In this document: positions 1 to 9,222 of the stretch, piece after piece
Position numbering within the stretch: position 1 is the stretch's first letter
Layout: every line of letters begins with the position of its first letter
Source: Giesbergeria sp.
GTDB taxonomy: Bacteria > Pseudomonadota > Gammaproteobacteria > Burkholderiales > Burkholderiaceae_C
Direction: 5' to 3'
NCBI RefSeq assembly: GCF_028686475.1
Contig: NZ_JAQUCA010000003.1
Span: 164,369-228,368, forward strand
Length of the DNA: 64,000 bases
Notes under the pieces: model-generated
Told to the model about the DNA's origin: nothing
The model's database searches: none
The model's input: the letters and a program-made list of their open reading frames with translations, nothing else
Position numbers and translations under genes: made by a program

Positions 1-1323
1 CCACGCCAAGCCGGGCAGCACCTCGCGTGCCACATCGCCCTTGGCGGCCATTGCCGGGTGTTGCGCGGTTTGGCCGTGGTGGATTTCGTAGCCTTGCACT
101 AGTACCCCAGACAGCGCCGCCCACGCGCCGGACAAGGGGCCAAACTGGGCTTGGGTATGGCGCAAGGTTTTGGCCGCTTCAAACACCGTGACCAAGGGCA
201 GCAAACCCAAACCGGGGCCATTGCCGTCAATGCCGTTGGGGTCAATCAGGGCTTCGCCCAGCATTTGCAGGCCACCACAAATGCCCAATACCCGCCCGCC
301 AGCGTTGGCATGGGCCGCCACGGCGGCATCCAAGCCTTGGGCGCGCAACCACGCCAAATCAGCCGTTGTGGCCTTGGAGCCGGGCAGCACCAGCCAATCG
401 GTACGCGGGTTTAGTCCGACCAATTCTGCCGGGCTGCGCGCCCACAGCAGGCGCAGGCCGGGAATATTCTTCAGGGGCTGAAACTCATCCAAATTGCTCA
501 GGCGCGGGTAGGCCACCACGGCCACGGTGGTATGGACCACGCCTTGGCTGTGCTTGCGGTCGTCAAACACGCCATCTTCTTCGGGCAGGCCATGCTGCCA
601 CCACATCGGCAAGGTGGCCACGGTGGGCACGCCAGTCAGGTCTTGCAGCATTTGTGGCGCAGGGGCCAGCAAAGCGGCATCGCCGCGAAACTTGTTCAGC
701 ACAAAACCGTGGATGAGTGTGCGCTCTTCTGGCGGTAACAAGGCCCAAGTGCCATACAAATGGGCGAAAGCGCCGCCTCGGTCAATATCGGTGACCAGCA
801 GACAATGCGCTTGGGCATGGCGGGCTACGCGCATGTTGACGATGTCGCTGGCGTGCAGGTTGATTTCGGCGGGGGAACCTGCCCCTTCGATTACCACCAC
901 GTCGTTTTGGGCGCGTAAGTCATCCAAGGCTTGTTGGATGGCGGGCCAAACTTTGTCACTGCGCCCACGCCAAGGCATGGCGGTGAGTTGGGCATCGACT
1001 TGGCCCAGCAGCACCACTTGGCTATGGGTGTCGGCCTCGGGCTTGAGCAACAGCGGGTTCATGCGTACCTCGGGCAACGCACGGGCAGCCAGGGCCTGAA
1101 AGTATTGCGCGCTGCCAATCTCACCCAAACTGCCGCCCGGCCCCACCACGACACGGGCGTTGTTGCTCATGTTTTGCGCCTTAAACGGTGCCACCTTCAA
1201 GCCTTGGTTGCTCAACCAGCGGCACAGCGCGGTGGCAAGCCAGCTTTTACCGGCACCGCTGGTCGTGCCCAACACCATCACGCAGCGTGCCGGGCGGGCA
1301 GAAACAGGGAGTTCAACAGACAT
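1..1323 (-). CDS. cobQ: Cobyric acid synthase (partial, 3' end outside window)
   Basis: The minus strand reads open from an ATG at 1323 to the window edge, giving the first 441 residues without a stop. The N-terminus carries the GTTSGAGKSW nucleotide-binding loop and KAQNMSNNA typical of CobQ/CbiP. The middle has VVIEGAGSPAEINL and the C-terminal part has the glutamine amidotransferase nucleophile region GICGG plus YEIHHG. The family amidates side chains b, d, e and g of adenosylcobyrinic acid a,c-diamide, using glutamine and ATP, during cobalamin synthesis. It starts 24 bases after the FimV-like gene on the same strand, so they may be cotranscribed, though no functional link is known. A family motif normally read as GGEIGRAQ is GGSLGEIGSAQ here, a small insertion. 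The family call is secure; completeness cannot be judged. Confidence 0.93.
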   Translation of the reverse strand, partial: MSVELPVSARPARCVMVLGTTSGAGKSWLATALCRWLSNQGLKVAPFKAQNMSNNARVVVGPGGSLGEIGSAQYFQALAARALPEVRMNPLLLKPEADTHSQVVLLGQVDAQLTAMPWRGRSDKVWPAIQQALDDLRAQNDVVVIEGAGSPAEINLHASDIVNMRVARHAQAHCLLVTDIDRGGAFAHLYGTWALLPPEERTLIHGFVLNKFRGDAALLAPAPQMLQDLTGVPTVATLPMWWQHGLPEEDGVFDDRKHSQGVVHTTVAVVAYPRLSNLDEFQPLKNIPGLRLLWARSPAELVGLNPRTDWLVLPGSKATTADLAWLRAQGLDAAVAAHANAGGRVLGICGGLQMLGEALIDPNGIDGNGPGLGLLPLVTVFEAAKTLRHTQAQFGPLSGAWAALSGVLVQGYEIHHGQTAQHPAMAAKGDVAREVLPGLAW

Positions 1324-1347
1324 GGCACGGGCAGCGCAAAGCAAGGT

Positions 1348-3618
1348 TTACGGTTTGGAAGAAGAAGGGGGGCGCGACAAAGCGGCAATTTCTTCCTCTA
1401 AGTCAGCGGGCAGGTTGAAATCCATCGAGAACTCTTCGCCATCTAGGATGATGCGTTGTCTCTCAGGCGCTGCTGGCTTGGCCAGCGCAGCGGCCAATTC
1501 TGGACTGGAAATGGCGGCTGTGGTGCTGGCGGCCACCGGTGCAGGGGCATTGGCAGATGCGGGTGCGGGTGCTGGGGGATTAGCAGCAGTCTCTAAACTT
1601 TGCCCTGGTAGCCAAGAAAAATCATCCATCGACAAGCCAGCGTCTTGGGGTGCTGGGGGCACGGCTACCAACATCGGTTCTGCTGCCAGCACTGGCGCTG
1701 ATGATGGCAACACTGCGGGGACTGCCGCCTGTATCTCATCTATCGCCTCCATCGCATCGACTTCGTCTTTGAGCGGCGTGGTGCGCTCGCGTGGCGGTGG
1801 CAAGCCTCGGGCGTGGGCCGGTGTGGTTTGGGCAATGGCGTACAACAACATCAAATCGTCGTAGGCATTCAAATCAAACACCGGCATTGTTTCAGAACGC
1901 TGGAACAAGCAGCGCTCTAAGGCTTGCAATACCTCTTGCTGGCTCCATTGGGCTTCAATTTGGGCCAAGGTTTCGGTATAACTCAACAAAGAGCGCCCTG
2001 CTTGGTGAAACTGGGCAAACGCTGGCACTTGTGCATTGAAATACTGATGAAACTCGGCGCGCAATTGGGCAAAATCTTCGGTGCGGCCCAAAGAATGGTA
2101 CAGGCGCAACAACTCCAAATAGGCCAAAGGCGAAGAGGTATCGTTTTCGGCGATGTGCTTTTTCATCACCCCAATGGCTTGCTCGTTCTCGCCCACCGAG
2201 ACAAAAAATTCGGCCTGCTGTTGCAAATCGAAGATGGCCTCGGGGTTAATTAACTGGCGCGGCTGTAACTGGGGTGCCGTGACCACGCTGGGCACAGGCT
2301 CTAGTACATCGGTCAGGACTGGAAATTGGGCATCTGCCGCATCCGCTTCCAGAGATTCCATCAAAATCAAATCGACACCCATAGCCGCTGTGTCGGAGGC
2401 TAAGGTACTCTCCCAAGGGTCATTGCTGTGCGCTGATGCTGCTGGCGCTGGGGACGAAACTGCACTCGCTACCACGGCTGTTGGGGCCTCTGGTGTCGGC
2501 ACAGCGGGGGCTGGCGGTGCAGGGGGCGTGGCATCAGCGGCCCACCTCGCTTTTGCCGCCAATAGCGCGCGGCTACGCCGCCACAGCCACAAGGCCCATG
2601 CCAATAATGCCACCAACAGGCCCAGCAGCATATACACCACCGTGGCCGAAAAACGCTGTTGCTGTACCTGCTCTAATTGCAGCTGTAATTGGGCATTGGC
2701 CGCGCGCAACTCGTCTATGTTGGCGCGCAAGGCCACCAAATTGGCAAGCAATTGCTCTTGCTCTTTTTGTTGCGCTTCAGACCACTCCAGCGGTGCGGTC
2801 GGCGCTGAGGGCGCGGGCAGGGTTGAGGCTGGGGTTGAGGCTTCGGGCGCAGTGACAATCGCCTGCGGCGGCAGTGCTGGCCCACCGTCGGCTGCGGGCA
2901 TCTGGCCGACCGGCTCTACCACCAAACGCGCGGGCGCGGGTGCAGGTGCAGGTGCAGGTGCAGGTGCAGGTGCAGGTGCAGGTGCAGGTGCAGGCGCTGG
3001 TTTTGGTACTGGTACTGGTGCAGGTGCCGCAGGAATAACCGCGCCGCTGGCAGCAGGTAATACCTTTTTTTGTACCTTGGCCGGATGTCGCATCACCACA
3101 GGCGGGTATGGCACCGAGCGCACCCGCGCACGTGCCGCTTCAGCGGCAGGCGCACTTTGGGCCAGCGCGCGGCTGTCCACCGGGGTATCGGGCACCCAAG
3201 GGCGCACCCGCACCGGTGCATTTTGAGAAGAGCGCGTGGCCGCATCTGGCAAGTCGGCCAACAGCGTGTAGGTGCGACGCACGGGGCTACTACAACCCAC
3301 CGACAACTGCACCATCACCACCGGCTCTTTGATGGGGCTATCGGTACGCACTTGGGCCAGCCAGACTCCATCCGTCGCAGTGGTGGGAACCCAACGTACC
3401 GTGCTAGGGGTCACCCCCGCAGTCCCATCGCCTTGTAACACCTCGGCACTCAGACAGTGTGCGTGGTCAACATCGGCGGGATGCGGGCGCGCTTGCACCC
3501 GAATATCCAGAGGCCGCCCTAATACGGCCCCACCCATAACAGAGCCTAGCACCAAGGCGCTGGCACCAGAGGCATAAAGTGCCGCACTCAGGGCAAGAAG
3601 GGGAAAACGTAATTTCAC
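1348..3618 (-). CDS. FimV-like envelope protein
   Basis: A 756-residue protein starting at GTG (3618), with a signal peptide ending near ASA (residues 19-21). The N-terminal domain (about 22-125) begins LVLGSVMGGAVLGRPLDI, the usual FimV opening. A Pro-Ala repeat follows (about 207-230), then a coiled coil (280-322), one membrane helix (326-346), a long acidic Ala/Pro-rich cytoplasmic part with a TPR-like helical stretch, and a C-terminal motif around ILDGEEFSMDFNLP. This matches the layout of FimV/TspA, inner-membrane proteins with a peptidoglycan-facing region that organise cell poles and type IV pilus or type II secretion assembly. No clear LysM motif is visible to me. No pilus genes are nearby, so the role is inferred from architecture alone. 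The Pro-Ala tract is encoded by a perfect hexanucleotide repeat. Confidence 0.8.
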   Translation of the reverse strand: MKLRFPLLALSAALYASGASALVLGSVMGGAVLGRPLDIRVQARPHPADVDHAHCLSAEVLQGDGTAGVTPSTVRWVPTTATDGVWLAQVRTDSPIKEPVVMVQLSVGCSSPVRRTYTLLADLPDAATRSSQNAPVRVRPWVPDTPVDSRALAQSAPAAEAARARVRSVPYPPVVMRHPAKVQKKVLPAASGAVIPAAPAPVPVPKPAPAPAPAPAPAPAPAPAPAPAPARLVVEPVGQMPAADGGPALPPQAIVTAPEASTPASTLPAPSAPTAPLEWSEAQQKEQEQLLANLVALRANIDELRAANAQLQLQLEQVQQQRFSATVVYMLLGLLVALLAWALWLWRRSRALLAAKARWAADATPPAPPAPAVPTPEAPTAVVASAVSSPAPAASAHSNDPWESTLASDTAAMGVDLILMESLEADAADAQFPVLTDVLEPVPSVVTAPQLQPRQLINPEAIFDLQQQAEFFVSVGENEQAIGVMKKHIAENDTSSPLAYLELLRLYHSLGRTEDFAQLRAEFHQYFNAQVPAFAQFHQAGRSLLSYTETLAQIEAQWSQQEVLQALERCLFQRSETMPVFDLNAYDDLMLLYAIAQTTPAHARGLPPPRERTTPLKDEVDAMEAIDEIQAAVPAVLPSSAPVLAAEPMLVAVPPAPQDAGLSMDDFSWLPGQSLETAANPPAPAPASANAPAPVAASTTAAISSPELAAALAKPAAPERQRIILDGEEFSMDFNLPADLEEEIAALSRPPSSSKP
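2939..2992. repeat. Hexanucleotide tandem repeat, nine copies of GGTGCA
   Basis: Nine perfect tandem copies of GGTGCA (plus-strand reading) lie inside the FimV-like gene and encode its Ala-Pro tract on the minus strand. The unit is a multiple of three, so slippage would change the length of the Pro-Ala spacer without shifting frame. Degenerate copies flank both sides. Confidence 0.9.
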
Positions 3619-3700
3619 AGGCTTATTTTCAAGAAGAAGCTAATTTTGGCATACCTCTTATTAAAAAAATCAATAGCAGATAAAGGTTTAGCAAGGTTTA

Positions 3701-5038
3701 TCAAAGTGTCCGCTGCACCCAACGCGCTGCCCCTTGCCCTGCCAGCACCCCACTGGCCATGCTGGCCGTGAGCAGATAACCGCCGGTGGGAGCCTCCCAG
3801 TCGAGCATCTCGCCCGCGCAAAACACCCCCGGCAACTGGCGCAGCATCAGGTGTTCGTCCAAAGCCTCTAGCGTGACACCGCCAGCGGTGCTAATCGCTT
3901 CATCCATAGGGCGCGCGGCCACTAGCGTGATAGGCAGGGCCTTGATGGCAGCGGCCAGCGCCAGCGTATCGGCCATGCGCTCTTTGCCCAACTGCTCGTA
4001 TAAGATGCCCATTTTGATACCGTCCAATCCCAAGCGACTTTTGAGGTGGCTGCTCAAACTGCGCGTGCCACGCGGATGGCGCACCTCGGCCAGCACGCGC
4101 TCTGGGCTGTGGTCGGGCAACAAATCTAAATGAAAAGTGGCGCTACCGTGGGTTTCAATTTCATCGCGCAATAAAGCCGATACGGCATAAATCAAACTGC
4201 CTTCTACGCCAGTAGCGGTGGCGACAAACTCGCCCCGGCGCTGAAAATGGTGCCCGCTGCTGTCCTGAAAATCAATCGCCACCGATTTGAATGGCTGCCC
4301 GGCAAAACGGCCCGCAAAATGGGGTGTCCAGCCTACCACCGGCGCTTGACCCAACAGCTCGCGCAGAAACTCGCGCCGGGTCTCGCCGCCCACGCTGGCT
4401 TGGTGCAAGACATCAAAGCCACAATTGGCCGGGCGCAGTGTGGCCACTTCTACCCCTTGCGCGCGCAACCAAGGTGCCCAAGCGCCATCCGAACCCAAAC
4501 GCGCCCAACTGGCCCCGCCCAAAGCCAGCACCAGCGCTTGCGCTTGCAGCTGCACCTTGCCACTGGGGGTACTAAAGCACAAAGCGCCATTCTCGGCCCA
4601 GCCGCTCCAGCGGTGGCGCATATGAAACTGCACCCCCAAAGCGCGCAAACGCTGCAACCAAGCGCGCAGCAGAGGGGCAGCTTTCATGCTGGACGGAAAC
4701 ACCCGCCCCGAGCTACCGACAAAGGTATCTACCCCCAAGCCCTGCGCCCAAGCGCGCACCTGCTCTGGCCCAAACTGCTGCAACCAAGGCTGTAATTGGG
4801 CTTGGCGCGTGCCAAAACGGCCCACAAAATCAGCTGCTGGCTCAGAGTGCGTCAGGTTGAGGCCGCCTTTGCCCGCCAGCAAAAATTTGCGCCCTACTGT
4901 GGGCATGGCATCAAACACCTGTACGGCCACGCCTTGGCGCGCCAAAGTCTCGGCGGCCATCAAGCCCGCTGGGCCAGCACCAACAATCGCTACACCGGCA
5001 AAAACGCCAGAAGATGGAAAAGAATGGGATAAATTCAT
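3701..5038 (-). CDS. FAD-dependent oxidoreductase, HI0933/YhiN-like (TIGR03862 type)
   Basis: A 445-residue flavoprotein. The N-terminal Rossmann motif GAGPAGLMAAE (residues about 21-31) binds the ADP part of FAD, followed by the family marker GRKFLLAGKGGLNLTHSE. The C-terminal end carries TAGGVTLEALD, FCAGEMLDWEAPTGGY and LTASMASG, which close the FAD site in HI0933-like proteins. Their substrate is not established. It is transcribed away from trxA, with about 158 bases between the two starts. The next gene downstream on the strand is the FimV-like gene, 82 bases away. The family call is firm; any reaction would be guesswork. Confidence 0.85.
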   Translation of the reverse strand: MNLSHSFPSSGVFAGVAIVGAGPAGLMAAETLARQGVAVQVFDAMPTVGRKFLLAGKGGLNLTHSEPAADFVGRFGTRQAQLQPWLQQFGPEQVRAWAQGLGVDTFVGSSGRVFPSSMKAAPLLRAWLQRLRALGVQFHMRHRWSGWAENGALCFSTPSGKVQLQAQALVLALGGASWARLGSDGAWAPWLRAQGVEVATLRPANCGFDVLHQASVGGETRREFLRELLGQAPVVGWTPHFAGRFAGQPFKSVAIDFQDSSGHHFQRRGEFVATATGVEGSLIYAVSALLRDEIETHGSATFHLDLLPDHSPERVLAEVRHPRGTRSLSSHLKSRLGLDGIKMGILYEQLGKERMADTLALAAAIKALPITLVAARPMDEAISTAGGVTLEALDEHLMLRQLPGVFCAGEMLDWEAPTGGYLLTASMASGVLAGQGAARWVQRTL

Positions 5039-5196
5039 AGCTCAAAAATTAAAAATAGGCACCGTACCCTGCTGGAGCATCGCTCTGGCTATCGCCACCA
5101 TAGCCAAAACCAGCGCACCACGCCGCACAGAAAAAAGGGCTTTCTGTCAAAATGCAGCCACTTTATCTTGAGTCCCCCCGATGGAAGGAAAAAATC

Positions 5197-5529
5197 ATGG
5201 CCAGCGAATTGATTAAACATGTCTCCGATGCCAGCTTTCAGGCTGATGTGCTGCAAGCCAGCAGCCCGGTGCTGGTGGACTACTGGGCCGAATGGTGTGG
5301 CCCCTGCAAGATGATTGCCCCCATCTTGGACGAAGTGGCCAGCGCCTACCAAGGCAAGCTGACCATCGCCAAAATGAACGTCGATGAAAACCGCGAAGTA
5401 CCGGCCAAGTTTGGCATCCGTGGCATCCCCACGCTCATGTTGTTCAAAGATGGCCAATTGGCCGCCACCAAAGTGGGTGCCCTGAGCAAAGCCCAACTCA
5501 CCGCCTTTATCGACCAACAACTGGCCTAA
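5197..5529 (+). CDS. trxA: Thioredoxin 1
   Basis: A 110-residue thioredoxin with the redox motif WCGPC (Cys34 and Cys37), the buried acidic residue region VLVDYWAEW and the cis-proline loop [11 protein letters not shown]. It reduces protein disulphides in the cytoplasm and is itself reduced by thioredoxin reductase. The start at 5197 is chosen because GGAAGG lies a few bases upstream and the length matches TrxA; an in-frame ATG at 5152 would add 15 unlikely residues. It precedes rho, an arrangement seen in many proteobacteria, but about 290 bases separate them and rho has its own promoter candidate. Confidence 0.96.
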   Translation: MASELIKHVSDASFQADVLQASSPVLVDYWAEWCGPCKMIAPILDEVASAYQGKLTIAKMNVDENREVPAKFGIRGIPTLMLFKDGQLAATKVGALSKAQLTAFIDQQLA

Positions 5530-5552
5530 GCTGCCCCCAGTGCGCTCACCAT

Positions 5553-5589
5553 GCGCCAACGCTAGGCCCCTGCGGCCAGCGCTTGGCGC
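5553..5589 (+). terminator. Hairpin downstream of trxA
   Basis: A GC-rich inverted repeat, GCGCCAACGCT paired with AGCGCTTGGCGC (one bulged C), starts 23 bases after the trxA stop. No T-run follows, so it may protect the 3' end or aid termination rather than act as a classic intrinsic terminator. The rest of the 287-base gap to rho holds only the promoter candidate noted separately. Confidence 0.35.
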
Positions 5590-5667
5590 AAACCGCCCTC
5601 TTAACCCCTTGCTGGGGTCAAACGATGCTGCCATTGGCGTGCAGCGCTGGTTTTTGCCTTATTTTCC

Positions 5668-5676
5668 TGTCATAAT
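5668..5676 (+). promoter_or_regulatory. Extended -10 promoter candidate for rho
   Basis: TGTCATAAT fits an extended -10 element (TGn plus CATAAT) in the locally A/T-rich part of the trxA-rho gap. No good -35 lies at the right distance. It would give an untranslated leader of roughly 130 bases, compatible with the autoregulated leader known for rho in other bacteria. Confidence 0.35.
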
Positions 5677-5816
5677 CACCCGCTGATCCTTGGCCTGCAC
5701 GCAGAGGCAGTACCCAAGCCGATCAACCGGCCCGCACCAGCGGCCCGTTACAGCCCTACGGCACCTCGCTTTCCCCCAGAGTCAGATTCATACCACTCCG
5801 CTACGGAGTTATTTCC

Positions 5817-7079
5817 ATGCACCTTAACGAACTCAAGGCACTGCACGTGTCTGAAGTCCTCAAGCAGGCCGAAGCACTTGAAATCGAAAACGGCGGCCGG
5901 ATGCGCAAACAAGAGTTGATGTTTGCCATTATCAAAAAACGCGCCAAAGCCGGAGAACAGGTTTTTGCCGATGGGGTGCTAGAGATTTTGCCCGATGGCT
6001 TCGGTTTTTTGCGTAGCCCCGACACCAGCTTTACCGCCAGCACCGACGACATCTACATCTCGCCCAGCCAAGTGCGCCGCTTTAACCTGCACACCGGCGA
6101 CATGATTGAAGGCGAAGTACGCACGCCCAAAGATGGTGAGCGTTATTTTGCCCTGACCAAACTCGATAAGGTCAACGGCGGCCCACCCGAGCAAAACAAG
6201 CACAAGGTGATGTTTGAAAACCTCACGCCGCTGTTCCCCAAAGAACAAATGCGGCTAGAGCGCGACATCAAAAGCGAAGAAAACATCACGGGCCGCATCA
6301 TCGACATCATCGCCCCAATTGGCCGAGGCCAGCGCGCCCTGATTGTGGCGCCGCCCAAGAGCGGCAAAACCGTGATGATGCAGCACATTGCCCACGCTAT
6401 CACCGCCAACAACCCCGATGTGCATTTGATGGTGCTGCTGGTGGACGAGCGCCCCGAAGAAGTGACCGAAATGCAACGCACGGTCAAGGGCGACATCATC
6501 GCTTCCACCTTTGACGAGCCAGCGGCGCGCCATGTGCATGTGGCCGAAATGGTGATTGAACGCGCCAAGCGCTTGGTCGAGCTGAAAAAAGACGTGGTGA
6601 TTTTGCTGGACTCCATCACCCGGCTGGCGCGCGCTTACAACAACGTGGTGCCCTCCTCGGGCAAGGTGCTGTCGGGCGGTGTGGATGCCGCCGCGTTGCA
6701 ACGCCCCAAACGCTTCTTTGGTGCGGCGCGCAAGGTCGAAGAAGGTGGCTCGCTCACCATCATTGCCACGGCTTTGGTGGATACCGGCAGCCGCATGGAC
6801 GAAGTGATTTTTGAAGAATTCAAAGGCACCGGCAACTGCGAAATCCACCTCAACCGCCGTCTGTACGAAAAGCGCGTCTTCCCAGCGATTGAGCTGAACA
6901 AGAGCGGCACCCGGCGCGAAGAGTTGCTACTGGCCCCCGAGATTTTGCAAAAAACCCGCATCCTGCGCCAGTTCATGTACAACATGGACGAAATTGAGTC
7001 GATGGAGCTAATGATTAAAAACATGAAAGCCACTAAGAGCAATGTCGAGTTCTTCGACATGATGCGCCGAGGTGGCTGA
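5817..7079 (+). CDS. rho: Transcription termination factor Rho
   Basis: A 420-residue hexameric RNA helicase of the usual length. The N-terminal Rho_N and cold-shock-like RNA-binding domains span about 1-125 ([11 protein letters not shown] is the RNP-like segment). The ATPase domain has Walker A APPKSGKT, Walker [11 protein letters not shown], the Q-loop region [17 protein letters not shown] and the C-terminal [13 protein letters not shown] with the Arg finger region. Rho binds C-rich nascent RNA and terminates transcription. The start at the family-typical MHLNELK is clear. rpmE2 follows after 96 bases. Confidence 0.98.
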   Translation: MHLNELKALHVSEVLKQAEALEIENGGRMRKQELMFAIIKKRAKAGEQVFADGVLEILPDGFGFLRSPDTSFTASTDDIYISPSQVRRFNLHTGDMIEGEVRTPKDGERYFALTKLDKVNGGPPEQNKHKVMFENLTPLFPKEQMRLERDIKSEENITGRIIDIIAPIGRGQRALIVAPPKSGKTVMMQHIAHAITANNPDVHLMVLLVDERPEEVTEMQRTVKGDIIASTFDEPAARHVHVAEMVIERAKRLVELKKDVVILLDSITRLARAYNNVVPSSGKVLSGGVDAAALQRPKRFFGAARKVEEGGSLTIIATALVDTGSRMDEVIFEEFKGTGNCEIHLNRRLYEKRVFPAIELNKSGTRREELLLAPEILQKTRILRQFMYNMDEIESMELMIKNMKATKSNVEFFDMMRRGG

Positions 7080-7093
7080 TTTTTGCGCCGCTG

Positions 7094-7102
7094 TGCGATA
7101 AT
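7094..7102 (+). promoter_or_regulatory. Extended -10 promoter candidate for rpmE2
   Basis: TGCGATAAT, an extended -10 element (TGn GATAAT), lies between rho and rpmE2, with no convincing -35. It would give a leader of about 65 bases ending in the AAAAGG-containing ribosome-binding region before 7176. Confidence 0.3.
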
Positions 7103-7175
7103 AGAGAGCTTTTCTTGCGGAAAGTACGCCAAATGGTTTGGCACGGCTCCCGCACCAGACTAAAAGGTAACCATC

Positions 7176-7433
7176 ATGAAAGCAGGCATTCACCCCAACT
7201 ACCGCGAAGTGCTGTTCGTGGACCTGTCCAATGGCTTCAAGTTCGTGACCCGTTCTTGCGTCAATGCCAAAGAAAAGGAAACGTTCGAAGGCAAAGAATA
7301 TCCGCTGTACAAGCTCGATACTTCTTCTGAATCGCATCCTTTCTACACTGGCACGCAAAAGTCGGTGGACAACATGGGCGGTCGCGTCGAGAAGTTCCGC
7401 AACCGCTTCGGCAAGACCAGCTTGGCCAAGTAA
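7176..7433 (+). CDS. rpmE2: 50S ribosomal protein L31 type B
   Basis: An 85-residue protein beginning [16 protein letters not shown] and containing [22 protein letters not shown], the hallmarks of type B L31. It lacks the paired cysteines that bind zinc in the C+ form; only one Cys is visible (RSCVN). Such C- forms replace zinc-binding L31 on the ribosome under zinc limitation in species that carry both. The start is supported by AAAAGG upstream. It is followed directly by an intrinsic terminator. Confidence 0.96.
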   Translation: MKAGIHPNYREVLFVDLSNGFKFVTRSCVNAKEKETFEGKEYPLYKLDTSSESHPFYTGTQKSVDNMGGRVEKFRNRFGKTSLAK

Positions 7434-7455
7434 GCCCTGCTTCTTCGCCACCAAG

Positions 7456-7484
7456 GGCAGCCCGGGTAACCGCGCTGCCTTTTT
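7456..7484 (+). terminator. Rho-independent terminator of rpmE2
   Basis: GGCAGC pairs with GCTGCC around a 12-base loop that can pair internally, followed at once by TTTTTGTTT. It begins 22 bases after the rpmE2 stop. Confidence 0.78.
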
Positions 7485-7521
7485 GTTTGCCCCTTTCATC
7501 CATCCTTTGGCCTTGTACCGC

Positions 7522-9222
7522 GTGAGTTTACCCACCACCCCTGCCATCGTTGCCCAAAGCGCTGTGCGCCGATTGCCGCGTCTGGCGCTGTGGCTGCTGT
7601 GCTGGGCGTATATCCTGCCCGGTTTTTTACTGCGTGACCCGTGGCGCGGCAACGACATGGCCGCTTTTGGTTATATGCGCGCTTTGGCCCAAGGCCAAAC
7701 CGATTGGTTCGCCCCGCAATTGTTGGGCATGGCCCCAGAAACCCAAGGTTTGTTGCCCTATTGGTTGGGCGCTTGGGCTATTCAGGGCTTGGGGCCGTGG
7801 TGGGGGGCAGAACTGGCTGCGCGTTTGCCGTTTATGGCCATGCTGGGCCTGACTTTGTTGGCCACTTGGCATGGCGTGTATGGACTGGCCAGCAGCCCCA
7901 AGGCGCAGCCGGTGGCTTTTGCTTTTGGCGGCGAAGCCCAACCCGCCGACTATGCCCGCGCGATGGCCGATGCTGGCTTGCTGGCCCTGCTGGCCTGCTT
8001 AGGCTTGGCCCAACCCGCCCACGAAGTCAGTACGTATTTGGCGCAACTGTGCGGCACAGCACTGGTGTTTTATGCACTGGCAGCGTCCCCGGCAGCCTCT
8101 GTGGTGCGCCCATTCATCTTAGGGATTGGCTTGATAGGGCTGGTACTCAGTGGGGCACCGGCACTGGCGTTGCTGTATAGCTTGGGCGGTGCCATTTTGT
8201 GCGGGTGGGAATGTCGCCAGACGGAGCCAGAGGGCAACGCCCCCTCCCGGCTTTGGGCCGTTATGGTGTTGCTACTGGGTTTGGCAAGTGCTTTGTTGGC
8301 CTACTGGCTGGATGTATGGCTTTGGAAAGCCCAATGGCCGGTATGGAGCGATGCGGGCAGCTTGGGGCGCTTGCTGCTGTGGTTTACCTGGCCGGCTTGG
8401 CCTTTGGCTTTGTGGACGGTTTGGCGCTGGCGCCAACAAATTACAGGCCGCCAACCCCATCGGCATTTGCTGCTGCCGCTGTGGTTTGTGCTGGTGGCCT
8501 TGGGGGCAACCTTCAGCACCCAACCCGCCGACCGGGCCTTGCTGCTGGCATTGCCAGCATTGGCGGCTTTGGCCGCCTTTGCCTTGCCCACCCTGCGCCG
8601 CAGTGTGGCAGCGTTGGTCGATTGGTTTACTTTGCTGTTTTTTAGTGTGTCCGCGATTGCCATTTGGGTGATTTGGCTATCGACGCAAATTGGCATCCCC
8701 GCCAAACCAGCGGCCAACGTGGCCCGCTTGGCTCCGGGTTTTGTGCCCGAGTTTTCAGCGCTGGCGCTGTGGGTAGCCTTGTTGGCCAGCGCTGCTTGGT
8801 GTGCTTTGGTGGCTTGGCGTGCTGGTCGTCACCGTGCAGCTATTTGGAAAAGTTTGGTATTGCCCGCCGCTGGGGCCACGTTGAGCTGGTTGCTGCTCAT
8901 GACGCTGTGGCTGCCGATGCTCAACTATGCGCGCAGCGATGCACCGCAAATGCGGGCAATCTCAGCCCTGCTAGGAAAGCAGCCCGGTTGCGTGCAGGGC
9001 CACGGTCTCAGCCGTAGCCAAGTGGCCGCTTTGCAATACCACGCGGGCCTGAACTTGTCTTTGTTAGACAGCGCACAGCCCTGCCAATGGCTGATTCGCA
9101 ACCAACAGGCTTTCTGGCCAGCGGCTGTGGCGACCAGCTGGCAAGAACAGGCCCGCATGGCCCGCCCAACCGAAAAAACCGATGTGCTGGTGCTGTATCG
9201 GCGCTTGGCCGATAAGCGTTAG
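7522..9222 (+). CDS. ArnT-like membrane glycosyltransferase (GT39/PMT-type)
   Basis: A polytopic membrane protein of about 566 residues with roughly a dozen hydrophobic helices. Just after the first helix it has RDPWRGNDMAAFGYMRAL, placed like the periplasmic acidic loop of ArnT/PMT-2 transferases, then TQGLLPYWLGAWAIQ. Family members transfer sugars from undecaprenyl- or dolichyl-phosphate donors to lipid A or proteins at the outer face of the inner membrane. The start is uncertain. The frame is open further upstream, but that part would overlap rpmE2 and its terminator, so I chose GTG 7522; TTG 7513 is an alternative. It is convergent with phoR, and the two stops overlap by four bases. Substrate is unknown. 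Confidence 0.7.
   Translation: MSLPTTPAIVAQSAVRRLPRLALWLLCWAYILPGFLLRDPWRGNDMAAFGYMRALAQGQTDWFAPQLLGMAPETQGLLPYWLGAWAIQGLGPWWGAELAARLPFMAMLGLTLLATWHGVYGLASSPKAQPVAFAFGGEAQPADYARAMADAGLLALLACLGLAQPAHEVSTYLAQLCGTALVFYALAASPAASVVRPFILGIGLIGLVLSGAPALALLYSLGGAILCGWECRQTEPEGNAPSRLWAVMVLLLGLASALLAYWLDVWLWKAQWPVWSDAGSLGRLLLWFTWPAWPLALWTVWRWRQQITGRQPHRHLLLPLWFVLVALGATFSTQPADRALLLALPALAALAAFALPTLRRSVAALVDWFTLLFFSVSAIAIWVIWLSTQIGIPAKPAANVARLAPGFVPEFSALALWVALLASAAWCALVAWRAGRHRAAIWKSLVLPAAGATLSWLLLMTLWLPMLNYARSDAPQMRAISALLGKQPGCVQGHGLSRSQVAALQYHAGLNLSLLDSAQPCQWLIRNQQAFWPAAVATSWQEQARMARPTEKTDVLVLYRRLADKR

Noticed and set aside
2153..3226. Long plus-strand open frame opposite the FimV-like gene
   Set aside because: It is the antisense shadow of the Ala/Pro-rich coding sequence and has no family features.
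7128..7142. GCCAAA-TTTGGC hairpin between rho and rpmE2 as a terminator
   Set aside because: Short stem with no T-run; not distinguishable from chance.
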